Shown piece by piece: positions 1 to 7,431 of a DNA stretch of 64,000 bases (the first letter of the stretch is position 1; each line of letters starts with the position of its first letter). The stretch is from JACVRW01 sp963803245 (GTDB taxonomy: Bacteria; Actinomycetota; Thermoleophilia; Solirubrobacterales; Thermoleophilaceae), in NCBI GenBank assembly GCA_963803245.1, contig CAWDLI010000008.1, positions 62,001-126,000 of the forward strand, read 5' to 3'. The translations under genes and the position numbers were made by a program. Under the pieces are notes generated by a model that did no database searches, was not told the DNA's origin, and saw nothing but the letters and a program-made list of their open reading frames with translations.

Positions 1-362
1 CCGAGGTCGAGGCGCGCACGATCGGCGCGCGGCTGCGCACGCCCGCCGTGGACGCCGGGCGCTCCTTCGACAAGGAGCCCTTCTACGGCATCAAGCCGAT
101 TCGCTGGTTCCCGTTCGACGGCTCGGCGTTCGTGATGTTCGACACCGGCCCGGTGCGGCCCGACGGCAACGGCGGAGTGACCGGTACGCCGCCCGCGCCG
201 ATCGAGAACCTTCCGCCGCGTGAAGGCCGCGACCCGCACTCCGCTCCGCGCAGCGACGTGAACGGGCGCGTCCAGAAGTCCGCCTTCCTGAAGATCGACG
301 GCCGCGTGATCGAGGTGTGCGGCTCGCGCCCGTGCTACGCGGGCGGCTGGACCGGGCCTTAG
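1..362 (+). CDS. 3' end of an unrecognised gene (partial)
   Basis: The reading frame is open from position 3 to the TAG at 360-362 and its start lies outside the window. The visible 119 residues are rich in Gly, Pro and Arg. They contain a YGIKPIRWFPFDGSAFVMF stretch and two cysteines (EVCGSRPC) near the C-terminus that could form a disulfide, which would suit an exported protein. I do not recognise the family. Composition matches the neighbours. It ends 6 nt before the stop of the convergent PadR gene. Confidence 0.6.
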   Translation, partial: EVEARTIGARLRTPAVDAGRSFDKEPFYGIKPIRWFPFDGSAFVMFDTGPVRPDGNGGVTGTPPAPIENLPPREGRDPHSAPRSDVNGRVQKSAFLKIDGRVIEVCGSRPCYAGGWTGP

Positions 363-366
363 CCCG

Positions 367-393
367 CTTCAGCCTCCTTCAGCCTCCTTCAGG
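367..393. repeat. 10-bp tandem repeat, about 2.7 copies
   Basis: The unit CTTCAGCCTC is repeated head to tail at 367-376 and 377-386 and followed by a partial copy. It encodes the last residues and stop of the PadR gene. The period is not a multiple of three, so gain or loss of a unit would change that C-terminus. Confidence 0.6.
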
Positions 394-890
394 ACCCACT
401 CCCAGTACTCGATCCAGCTCCGCTCGGCGCGGATCCCCGCCTCGAGCGCCAGCCAGGGGCCGCGCGGTGGGTCGCCGACGTCCTGGTCGCGCAGCGCCTC
501 GTACTCGGCGAGCTTCTCGCGGTGCGCCTCCAGCTGGACCGGCGCCAGCGTCGCGGCGTCGGCGCCGAAGAAGAGCTTCAGCAGGCCGTGGTCGCGGAGC
601 TCGGCCAGCTCGCCGGTGGGAGCCTGCCGCCACTCGCCGAGGGCGGTGCGGCCCTTGTCCGTGATCTCGTAGAGCTTGCGGCGCCGGCCGCCCTCCTCGC
701 GCTCCTCGGTCACGTAGCCGGCGGCCGCCAGGCGCGTCGGCTCGGTGTAGAGCTGCGCGTGCTGGAGCGTCCAGAAGTTGCCCACCGACAGCTTGACGAG
801 CGTCTTCAGGTCGTACGGGGTGCAGCGGCCGCCCCATTCCAGGAGCCCGAGCACGATGTATGAGGTGGGGGTGAGACGGGGCCCTTGCAT
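369..890 (-). CDS. PadR family transcriptional regulator
   Basis: This 173-residue protein begins MQGPRLTPTSYIVLGLLEWG, the usual start of a PadR N-terminal winged-helix domain (about residues 8-85; wing GRRRKLYEITDKG). A C-terminal dimerisation helix region (about 95-170, VQLEAHREKLAEYEALRD) follows. PadR proteins are usually repressors that respond to small aromatic or lipophilic ligands. It is divergent from the carotenoid oxygenase gene with only 30 nt between the start codons, so one operator probably serves both. Which ligand it senses cannot be read from sequence. Confidence 0.88.
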   Translation of the reverse strand: MQGPRLTPTSYIVLGLLEWGGRCTPYDLKTLVKLSVGNFWTLQHAQLYTEPTRLAAAGYVTEEREEGGRRRKLYEITDKGRTALGEWRQAPTGELAELRDHGLLKLFFGADAATLAPVQLEAHREKLAEYEALRDQDVGDPPRGPWLALEAGIRAERSWIEYWEWVLKEAEGG

Positions 891-907
891 TAGTCCACAA
901 TAGACGG

Positions 908-913
908 TATCTT
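908..913 (+). promoter_or_regulatory. -10-like hexamer, leaderless promoter of the carotenoid oxygenase gene
   Basis: TATCTT lies 7 nt before the ATG at 921, so transcription would start at or next to the start codon. A weak -35 (TTGCAT, 885-890) sits 17 nt upstream and overlaps the PadR start codon. Confidence 0.45.
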
Positions 914-920
914 CTCGACC

Positions 921-2348
921 ATGGCTACCACACTCTCGCAGGCGCCCAAGACCGACTACCGCCTCGGCTTCCAGAGCCAGGAGGAGGAGACCGCCGTCGA
1001 GCGCCTCCCCATCCACGGTGAGGTGCCCGCATGGCTGACCGGCTCGCTCGTGCGCGTGACGCCGGCCAAGCTGGAGGTGGGAGACCGGCGACTGGGCCAC
1101 TGGTTCGACGGCCTGGCCGCGCTCAACCGCTTCGGGTTCGCCGACGGCCAGGTGTCCTACCGCAGCCGCTTCCTCGACACGAAGGCGTACCGCGCCGCCA
1201 AGGCCGACGGGCCGATGTCGGCCGGCTTCGGCACCGATCCCTGCCGCTCCATCTTTCAGCGCGTCCAGTCGGTCTTCTCGCCCGACTTCACCGACAACGC
1301 CAACGTGAACCTGGTGAGGATCGGCGAGCGCCATATCGCCATGACCGAGACGCCGCTCCCGATCGAGTTCGACGAGGAGACGCTCGAGACCGTGGGGCCG
1401 CTGCGCTTCGCGGACAAGACGGGTGGCCAGGTGACCACCGCGCATCCACACCACGACCCCGAGCGCAACGAGCTCGTGAACTACTCCGTCAACTTCTCGC
1501 GCAAGAGCGAGTACCGGCTCTGGGGACTGCCCGCCGACTCGAGCTCGCGCCGCCTGATCGCCTCGCTGCCGGTGCGTGAGCCCGCGTACATGCACGCGTT
1601 CGGCATGAGCGAGCGCTACCTCATCCTGGCCGAGTACCCGCTGGTCGTGAACCCGCTGAAGCTCGCCTTCTCGGGCAAGGCGTTCATCAAGAACTACCGC
1701 TGGCAGCCCGAGCGGGGCACGCGCTTCCAGGTTCTCGACCGCCAGACGGGGGCGCTGCGCGGCACCTACGAGACGGAGGCTTTCTTCGCCTTCCATCACG
1801 TGAACGCGTTCGAGCGCGGCAACGAGTTGGTGATCGACCTGGTGGCTTTCGAGGACACCACGATCATCGACTCGCTGTACCTGGACGAGAACGGGCCGGT
1901 CGCCGCGCTCCCGCGGAGCGAGCTGCGCCGCTACACGATCGAGCTGGACTCGGGCTCGGTGCGCCACGAGCCGCTGAGCGACGGCACGGTCGAGCTGCCG
2001 CGCATCGACTACCGGCGCCACAACACGCGCGACTACCGCTTCGCCTATTTCGCCGGCAACGCGGCGGGCAGCGGCGAGGGCTGGCTCGACCGGCTCGTCA
2101 AGGTCGACGTGGGACAGGGCGAGGTCGCGTCGTGGGCCGAGGACGGGTGCTTCCCCGGCGAGCCGATCTTCGTCCGGGCACCGGGCGAGGAGGCGGAGGA
2201 CGGCGGGGTTATCCTCTCGGTCGTGCTCGACGCGCGCTCCCAGCGCTCCTTCCTGCTGGTCCTCGACGCGGGCTCGTTCGACGAGCTTGCCCGGGCTGAG
2301 GCACCGCACCACATCCCGTTCGGCTTCCACGGGCAGTACCTGCGATGA
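921..2348 (+). CDS. carotenoid cleavage oxygenase family protein
   Basis: This 475-residue member of the RPE65/CCO family would be a non-haem iron enzyme that oxidatively cleaves carotenoid or stilbene-like double bonds. The four iron-binding histidines are visible: H175 (TTAHPHHDP), H225 (AYMHAFG), H292 or H293 (AFHHVNAF) and H470 near the end (FGFHGQY). Length and the seven-bladed propeller pattern fit the family. There is no clear signal peptide. It is divergent from a PadR repressor and overlaps the next gene by ATGA. The substrate is not predictable, and no carotenoid biosynthesis gene is nearby. Confidence 0.9.
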   Translation: MATTLSQAPKTDYRLGFQSQEEETAVERLPIHGEVPAWLTGSLVRVTPAKLEVGDRRLGHWFDGLAALNRFGFADGQVSYRSRFLDTKAYRAAKADGPMSAGFGTDPCRSIFQRVQSVFSPDFTDNANVNLVRIGERHIAMTETPLPIEFDEETLETVGPLRFADKTGGQVTTAHPHHDPERNELVNYSVNFSRKSEYRLWGLPADSSSRRLIASLPVREPAYMHAFGMSERYLILAEYPLVVNPLKLAFSGKAFIKNYRWQPERGTRFQVLDRQTGALRGTYETEAFFAFHHVNAFERGNELVIDLVAFEDTTIIDSLYLDENGPVAALPRSELRRYTIELDSGSVRHEPLSDGTVELPRIDYRRHNTRDYRFAYFAGNAAGSGEGWLDRLVKVDVGQGEVASWAEDGCFPGEPIFVRAPGEEAEDGGVILSVVLDARSQRSFLLVLDAGSFDELARAEAPHHIPFGFHGQYLR

Positions 2349-2746
2349 CCGACGTCGACCTGCTCGCATCCGACTCCGAGCGCGACGAGGTCGCGGAGCG
2401 TCTGCGCGAGGCCGCGGGCGAGGGTCGCATGACTCCAGAGGAGCTCGAGCAGCGGCTGGGTCACGCGTTCGGCGCGCGCACGCGCGGTGAGCTGGACGCC
2501 CTGGTGGCGGACCTGCCGGCGCCCCGCCGCCGTCCTCGGGAGTCCACGCGGCGGCGGCGCCCGGAGCTGGCGGTGTTCGCCTCCACGGCGCTGCTGCTGG
2601 TGGCGATCTGGGCGCTCTCGGGCATGGGCTACTTCTGGCCCGCTTGGCCGATCCTCGGCTGGGGATTCTTCGTCCTCATGCCGGGGAAGGGGTTCGGCGC
2701 CTGCTCGCGCCGCCGCCACCGTCACCGCGGTCGCGCCCCCGCCTGA
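2345..2746 (+). CDS. DUF1707 and 2TM domain membrane protein
   Basis: A 133-residue protein with an N-terminal DUF1707 (SHOCT-like) domain: LLASDSERDEVAERLREAAG then GRMTPEELEQRLGHAFGARTRGEL (residues 5-55). A basic linker follows, then two membrane segments (about 75-93 and 98-112) and a basic tail. DUF1707 proteins are common in actinobacteria and their function is unknown. The start overlaps the stop of the carotenoid oxygenase gene (ATGA), so the two are probably translated together. Confidence 0.82.
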   Translation: MTDVDLLASDSERDEVAERLREAAGEGRMTPEELEQRLGHAFGARTRGELDALVADLPAPRRRPRESTRRRRPELAVFASTALLLVAIWALSGMGYFWPAWPILGWGFFVLMPGKGFGACSRRRHRHRGRAPA

Positions 2747-2771
2747 GCCGCAGTCACGGCAGACTGCGCCG

Positions 2772-4295
2772 ATGGCGCAGGACCGCTACGGCGCGCTGAG
2801 GGGGGCCGAGCTCGCCCAGAGCCTGCGGGCCCGGCTGACCCGTGCCGCCATAGCCGCCAACCTGACCGGCGCGCTGACCGCCTTCGTGTTCGGGGTGATC
2901 AGCCCCGTGCCGATCGACGACGCCGACCAGGTGTCGTCCCTCCTCCTCAACGTGGCCGGATTCGTGGTCTTCATGGGCACGTCGCTCCCGCTCGGGAACG
3001 CCTTGGCGCGGAGGGTCGTCGGGGATCCGATCGAGCACTGGCTCGTCGAGGACCGGCCTCCGACCGAGGCCGAGGTCGAAGTGGTGCTGCGCCAGCCCTT
3101 CCGCGTCGTCGCGATCTCCGCGACCTTCTGGGGCATAGGAGCGATCTTCTTCGGCGCGCTCAACACCACCGTGTCCCCGGAATTGGGCGCGGCGGCGGCG
3201 GTGATCGCGATTCTCGGTGGCGCCACCACCTGCGCCGTCGCGTTCCTGCTCGTGGAGCGCATCGCGCGACCGGTCGTGGCCCTCGCGCTCGCCGGCGGCG
3301 CCCCGCCGGCCGGCCTCGCGTCACCCGGTGTGGCCGTTCGCCTGACCGTGACGTGGACGCTCGTGACCGCGGTGCCGCTGGGCGGCATCGCCGCGATGGC
3401 GATCGCGGATCTGGCGGGCGCGCCGCTCGACGAGAGCACCGCGGTCCTGGCGACCCTGTTCCTGGCGGTGATCGGCCTCGTGGTCGGAGCCCTGGCGAGC
3501 GTGATCGCCGCGCGCTCGGTGGCCGACCCGATCCGGGCCGTGCGACAGGCGATGGGCCGCGTGGGCGGCGGCGACTTCGCCGCCCGGGTGCCGGTGGACG
3601 ACGCAAGCGAGGTCGGCCAGCTCGAGGCGGGCTTCAACCGGATGGCCGCCGGGCTCGGCGAGCGCGAGCGCCTGCGCGACCTCTTCGGCCGGCACGTGGG
3701 CCGGGACGTGGCGCGCGCCGCGCTCGAGGGCGAGCTGCGGCTGGGCGGCGAGCTGCGCGAGGTGGCGGTCCTGTTCGTGGACGTTGTGGGGTCCACCACG
3801 CTCGCGGCCCGGCGGCCCGCGACGGAGGTGGTCGCGCTCCTGAACGCCTTCTTCGCGCTGGTGGTCGAGTGCGTCGAGCGCGAGGACGGCTGGGTGAACA
3901 AGTTCGAGGGCGACGCCGCGCTCTGCGTCTTCGGCGCTCCCGTGGAGGTGGAGGATCCCGCCGGCCGGGCGCTCGCGGCGGGGCGCGAGCTGCGCTCGCG
4001 GCTCGCGGCCGGGCTGCCCGACCTCGAGGCGGGCATCGGCATCTCCGCCGGCCCGGCCGTGGCGGGCAACGTAGGCGCGGAGCAGCGCTTCGAGTACACC
4101 GTGATCGGCGACCCCGTGAACGAGGCAGCGCGGCTGTGCGAGCTCGCCAAGCGCAGCCCGGAGCGGCTGCTGGCGTCGGAGGCCGCGCTCGTCCGCGTGA
4201 GCGGTGGCGAGCGCGAGAGCTGGTCGCTCGGCGAGTCGGTGACGCTGCGAGGGCGCGACGAGCCCACGCGACTGGCCACCCCTTCGGCGCGTTAA
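2772..4295 (+). CDS. membrane-bound class III adenylate/guanylate cyclase with HAMP domain
   Basis: A 507-residue protein. Residues 1 to about 240 hold about six membrane segments. A HAMP linker (ARSVADPIRAVRQAMGRVG, about 250-300) leads to a class III cyclase domain (about 330-500). The metal-binding FVDVVGSTTLA, KFEGDAALCVFGAP and GDPVNEAARL motifs are all present, with Lys and Asp for purine recognition and Asn/Arg for transition-state binding. The layout matches the mycobacterial Rv1318c/Rv3645 membrane cyclases, so cAMP synthesis is the likely activity. The ATG at 2772 begins the natural N-terminus, although the frame is open upstream. Confidence 0.9.
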   Translation: MAQDRYGALRGAELAQSLRARLTRAAIAANLTGALTAFVFGVISPVPIDDADQVSSLLLNVAGFVVFMGTSLPLGNALARRVVGDPIEHWLVEDRPPTEAEVEVVLRQPFRVVAISATFWGIGAIFFGALNTTVSPELGAAAAVIAILGGATTCAVAFLLVERIARPVVALALAGGAPPAGLASPGVAVRLTVTWTLVTAVPLGGIAAMAIADLAGAPLDESTAVLATLFLAVIGLVVGALASVIAARSVADPIRAVRQAMGRVGGGDFAARVPVDDASEVGQLEAGFNRMAAGLGERERLRDLFGRHVGRDVARAALEGELRLGGELREVAVLFVDVVGSTTLAARRPATEVVALLNAFFALVVECVEREDGWVNKFEGDAALCVFGAPVEVEDPAGRALAAGRELRSRLAAGLPDLEAGIGISAGPAVAGNVGAEQRFEYTVIGDPVNEAARLCELAKRSPERLLASEAALVRVSGGERESWSLGESVTLRGRDEPTRLATPSAR

Positions 4296-4298
4296 CGT
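4293..4298 (+). promoter_or_regulatory. -10-like hexamer before the PECR-like SDR gene
   Basis: TAACGT lies 8 nt before the ATG at 4307 and overlaps the cyclase stop codon. The spacing fits a leaderless transcript, and there is no Shine-Dalgarno in the 11-nt gap. Confidence 0.35.
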
Positions 4299-4306
4299 CC
4301 GCGCCG

Positions 4307-5161
4307 ATGCCCTCCAAGCTGTTCGCCCCCGGCCTCCTCGACGGACAGGTGGCGATCGTGTCGGGGGGCGGCAGCGGCCTGGGTCGCGCCTCCGCGCTCG
4401 AGCTGGCCGCCTGCGGGGCTCACGTGGTCGTGTGCGGCCGCCGGCTCGAGCCGCTCGAGGAGACGGTGGGGAGCGCCGACGGCGGACGCTGCGAGGCGCA
4501 GGTGTGCGACATCCGCGAGGAGGAGCAGGTGAGCGCGCTGGTGGACGGCGTGCTCGAGCGCCACGGCCACATCGACCTGCTCGTGAACAACGCCGGCGGC
4601 CAGTACCTCACGCCCGCCGAGGACATCACCCCGAAGGGCTTCAGGACGGTGATCGGGCTGAACGTCGAGGGCACCTGGCTCATGACCCACGCGGTCGCCA
4701 CCAGGGCGATGATGGGCGACTCCGGCGGGCGGGCCCCGGGCGGCAAGATCCTGAACGTCACCCTGTCGCCGCACAACGGCCTCCCGGGCATGGCTCACTC
4801 CTCGGCCGCGCGCGCGGCCGTGGAGAACCTCACGCGTGTGCTGGCGATCGAGTGGGCGCGCTTCGATATCCGGCTGACCGCGCTCGCGGCCGGCCACTTC
4901 GCCACCGAGACGCTCATGACGAAGTATCCGAAGGCGGTGGTCGAGGGCGTGGCGGGCACCGTCCCGCTCCAGCGACTCGGCACAGAGGAGGAGTTCGCCT
5001 GGCTCGTGGCCTACCTGGCCTCGCCCGCCGGGGACTACTTCTCCGGGACGGTGCTCACGATCGACGGGGGCCGCGACAACTGGTTCGGCGCGTGGCCACC
5101 CGCCCGCCTGACCGACGACGCCGGCAAGCCGCTCGCCGAAGAGCGCCGGAGCGAGCCCTGA
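4307..5161 (+). CDS. SDR oxidoreductase resembling peroxisomal trans-2-enoyl-CoA reductase / 2,4-dienoyl-CoA reductase
   Basis: A 284-residue Rossmann SDR with the NADP(H) loop SGGGSGLGRA (about residues 19-28), the NNAGG motif and a C-terminal IDGGRDNW. The usual YxxxK catalytic pair is absent. The region reads PGMAHSSAARAAVENLTR, with Ser and Arg at the Tyr and Lys positions, as I recall for the PECR/DECR branch that reduces unsaturated fatty acyl-CoA. A fatty acyl-CoA reductase role is therefore inferred. It is followed without a gap by an acetyltransferase gene. Confidence 0.8.
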   Translation: MPSKLFAPGLLDGQVAIVSGGGSGLGRASALELAACGAHVVVCGRRLEPLEETVGSADGGRCEAQVCDIREEEQVSALVDGVLERHGHIDLLVNNAGGQYLTPAEDITPKGFRTVIGLNVEGTWLMTHAVATRAMMGDSGGRAPGGKILNVTLSPHNGLPGMAHSSAARAAVENLTRVLAIEWARFDIRLTALAAGHFATETLMTKYPKAVVEGVAGTVPLQRLGTEEEFAWLVAYLASPAGDYFSGTVLTIDGGRDNWFGAWPPARLTDDAGKPLAEERRSEP

Positions 5162-5691
5162 GCATCCCGGAGGTCAGGACCCCGCGCCTGCTCATGCGCG
5201 GGCCGGGTGAGGAGGACCTCGATGCCTGGGCGGACCTCCATGCGGACTTCGAGGTGATGCGCTGGCTCGGGCGCGATCGCGCGCTCGACCGCGAGGAGTC
5301 CTGGCGTGAGCTCTCCTACCTGCTCGGTCACTGGACGCTGCGCGGGTTCGGGCAGTGGGTGCTCCTGGAGCAGGCCACCGGTGAGCTCGTGGGCCGCGCC
5401 GGGCTCTACCGGCCGGAGGGCTGGCCGGGCCTGGAGGTCGGCTGGACCCTGGCTCGCCGCCACTGGGGGAACGGCTTCGCCACCGAGGCGGGGCAGGCGT
5501 CCATCGACTGGGCCTTCGCCGAGCTCGGCGCGGACCGCGTGATCAGCCTGATCGCCCCCGGCAACGAGCGCTCGCGCCGCGTGGCGGAGCGCCTGGGCGC
5601 GGCCTACGAGGGCCGCACGCGCGTGCGCGGCCATCTGGTCCAGGTGTTCGGCGTGGACCGGCCCGGTGCTGCCGGGGGCGAGGCTGCCTAG
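5158..5691 (+). CDS. GNAT family acetyltransferase (RimJ/RimL-like)
   Basis: A GNAT fold of about 175 residues. It opens with EVRTPRLLMRGPGEEDLDAW, carries the acetyl-CoA loop RRHWGNGFATEAGQAS (about residues 100-115) and ends with a typical NERSRRVAERLGAAYEG. The start is unclear. The family N-terminus extends upstream of the first in-frame ATG (5194), but only CTG (5158), overlapping the previous stop, or a non-standard codon is available there. The substrate amine is unknown. It ends convergently with the FabG-like gene, sharing the CTAG of both stops. Confidence 0.78.
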   Translation: MSIPEVRTPRLLMRGPGEEDLDAWADLHADFEVMRWLGRDRALDREESWRELSYLLGHWTLRGFGQWVLLEQATGELVGRAGLYRPEGWPGLEVGWTLARRHWGNGFATEAGQASIDWAFAELGADRVISLIAPGNERSRRVAERLGAAYEGRTRVRGHLVQVFGVDRPGAAGGEAA

Positions 5692-6515
5692 ATGTACATC
5701 CCGCCGAACTGACCGCCGGTCACGTTCAGCACCTGGCCGTGGACGTAGTTCGACCAGGGTGAGCAGAGGAAGAACACCGGGCCGGCGGCCTCCTCAGGGC
5801 TCGCCGGGCGCCCCAGCGGGATGATCATCGCCGCCATCGCCCGCATCTGCTCGGGGATGCCCAGCTGGATCTCCTCGCCGTCCTTGGTCATCGTGTTGCC
5901 CGACTCCTTGGCGGCGGTCAGGCGCGTCTCCACGAAGCCGAAGGCCACGGCGTTCACGTTGATCTTGAACTGGCCCCACTCCTTGGCGAGCGTCTTCGTC
6001 AGGCCCACCACACCGGCCTTGGCGGCCGAGTAGTTCACCTGGCCGGCGTTGCCCATCGTGCCCGAGATGGAGCTGATGTTCACGATCTTGCGGAAGACCT
6101 CCCGGCCCTCGTCGCGCTCCTGCTTGGCGGGATCGCGGAGGTGGGGCGCGGCCGCCCGGGCCACGCGGAACGGCACGATCGTGTGGATGTCGAGCATGGC
6201 CTGGAACTCGTCGTCGGTCATCTTGTGCGCGACCGCGTCGCGGGTGTAGCCCGCGTTGTTCACGATGATGTCGAGCTGGCCGAACTCGTCCACGGCCTTC
6301 TGCACCAGCGCGTCGGGCACGCCCGGCTTCGTGAGGTCGCCACCGAACACCGCCGTGTCGCCGGCGATCTCCGTGGCGGCCTGCTCGGCCACGTCGGCGT
6401 CGAGGTCGTTGATCAGCACCCGTGCTCCCTGCTCGGCGAGCAGCTCGGCCGTCGCGCGGCCGATGCCGCGCGCCGATCCGGTCACGATCGCCGCCTTTCC
6501 GTCCAGAACTCCCAT
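5688..6515 (-). CDS. SDR family 3-oxoacyl-reductase (FabG-like)
   Basis: A 275-residue classical SDR with the cofactor loop TGSARGIGRA (residues 13-22), NNAG, the catalytic Ser (NISSISG) and the YSAAK catalytic Tyr/Lys pair. It is likely an NADP(H)-dependent 3-oxoacyl-ACP or acetoacetyl-CoA reductase. An insertion around residues 130-145 (DPAKQERDEGREVF) lengthens it compared with FabG. The ATG at 6515 follows an AAGGAGAA ribosome-binding site, and a 20-bp palindrome lies just upstream in the leader. Its exact substrate and pathway are not shown by the neighbours. Confidence 0.88.
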   Translation of the reverse strand: MGVLDGKAAIVTGSARGIGRATAELLAEQGARVLINDLDADVAEQAATEIAGDTAVFGGDLTKPGVPDALVQKAVDEFGQLDIIVNNAGYTRDAVAHKMTDDEFQAMLDIHTIVPFRVARAAAPHLRDPAKQERDEGREVFRKIVNISSISGTMGNAGQVNYSAAKAGVVGLTKTLAKEWGQFKINVNAVAFGFVETRLTAAKESGNTMTKDGEEIQLGIPEQMRAMAAMIIPLGRPASPEEAAGPVFFLCSPWSNYVHGQVLNVTGGQFGGMYI

Positions 6516-6530
6516 TCAGCGTTCTCCTTT

Positions 6531-6550
6531 CGCGCGCCCGCGGGCGCGCG
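6531..6550. repeat. perfect 20-bp palindrome in the FabG-like leader
   Basis: CGCGCGCCCGCGGGCGCGCG is its own reverse complement and ends just upstream of the AAGGAG of the minus-strand gene. In mRNA it would form a very stable stem beside the ribosome-binding site; in DNA it could be an operator. Confidence 0.55.
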
Positions 6551-6624
6551 CTTTGGTTGTCGAGCGGGGGATCATGACGACCATGGGGCGGCGAGGGGGA
6601 ACGCGCCAGACCGAGCGGAACGGT

Positions 6625-6641
6625 GATCCGCTCGACGGATC
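6625..6641. promoter_or_regulatory. inverted repeat upstream of the ferritin-like gene
   Basis: GATCCG and CGGATC are separated by 5 nt, about 54 nt before the ferritin-like start codon. This may be an operator, but no regulator gene is adjacent. Confidence 0.3.
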
Positions 6642-6694
6642 GGCACGGAACACGGTCAGCAAGCTTCGATCCCACCAAGGAGGGACCCGCACAG

Positions 6695-7366
6695 ATGCCT
6701 GACCTGATCACCGTAGAGGCCTTCGACCTCGAGACCATGGACGCCGACGGCGCGATTCGCGAAGCGGAGGACGCGGTGGCGGGGGACACCCGGGCCGACT
6801 TCTTCCGCAAGGCCGCGCTGGGCGGCGGAGCGATGGTGGGCGGCGGCGTGCTGCTCTCCGGGCTTCCCTCGCTCGCCCTGGCAGCGCCGTCGAAGAAGCA
6901 GGACGTGGCGATTCTCAACTACGCGCTGACGCTCGAGTACCTCGAGGCGGCCTTCTACACCGAGGCCGTGGCCAAGGGCGCCATCTCGGGTGATGCGCTC
7001 GCCGGCGCCAAGATCGTTCGCGGCCACGAGGTCACGCACGTGAAGACGCTCAAGAGCGTGCTCGGCAAGAAGGCCGTCAAGAAGCCCAAGTTCGACTTCA
7101 AGAACACCACCGGCGACCAGGACACGTTCCTCGCCACGGCAGTCGCCCTGGAGGACACCGGGGTGGCCGCGTACGCCGGGCAGGGGCCGCGGCTGAAGCA
7201 GAGGCCGATCGTGGTGGCCGCGCTCTCGATCCACTCGGTCGAGGCACGCCACGCCGCCTACTTCAGGACTCTGGCCGGCATGAGCTTCGCGCCCAATGCC
7301 TTCGACAAGGCGAAGAGCATGAAGCAGGTTCTCAAGGTCGTGCAGGGAACCGGCTTCCTGGGCTGA
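6695..7366 (+). CDS. ferritin-like domain protein with a signal-anchor/Tat-like segment
   Basis: A 223-residue protein. After an acidic N-terminus comes RADFFRKAALGGGAMVGGGV (about residues 36-55), which resembles a Tat or signal-anchor sequence without a clear twin arginine. A four-helix ferritin-like domain follows, with LNYALTLEYLEAAFYTEAV, RGHEVTHVKTL, ALEDTGVAAYAGQ and SVEARHAAYFR supplying the Glu and His residues typical of a di-metal site. The likely role is an exported ferritin-like or desiccation-related protein; its activity is unknown. The ATG at 6695 follows AAGGAGG. The gene ends at a strong intrinsic terminator. Confidence 0.8.
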   Translation: MPDLITVEAFDLETMDADGAIREAEDAVAGDTRADFFRKAALGGGAMVGGGVLLSGLPSLALAAPSKKQDVAILNYALTLEYLEAAFYTEAVAKGAISGDALAGAKIVRGHEVTHVKTLKSVLGKKAVKKPKFDFKNTTGDQDTFLATAVALEDTGVAAYAGQGPRLKQRPIVVAALSIHSVEARHAAYFRTLAGMSFAPNAFDKAKSMKQVLKVVQGTGFLG

Positions 7367-7398
7367 ATTCTTCAGTAGTCCAGAGGGTTCCGCAGCAT

Positions 7399-7431
7399 GG
7401 AGGGGCGCCCACGGCGCCCCTCCTTCTTTTT
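7399..7431 (+). terminator. intrinsic terminator after the ferritin-like gene
   Basis: A perfect 11-bp stem (GGAGGGGCGCC at 7399-7409 with GGCGCCCCTCC at 7413-7423) has a 3-nt loop and is followed by a T-rich run at 7424-7431. It may also stop transcripts from the convergent EAL remnant. Confidence 0.85.

Noticed and set aside
369..2369. A 666-codon minus-strand open frame covering the carotenoid oxygenase
   Set aside because: Only its last 173 codons (PadR) look like protein. The rest is the antisense shadow of the oxygenase gene, a common effect of very high GC.
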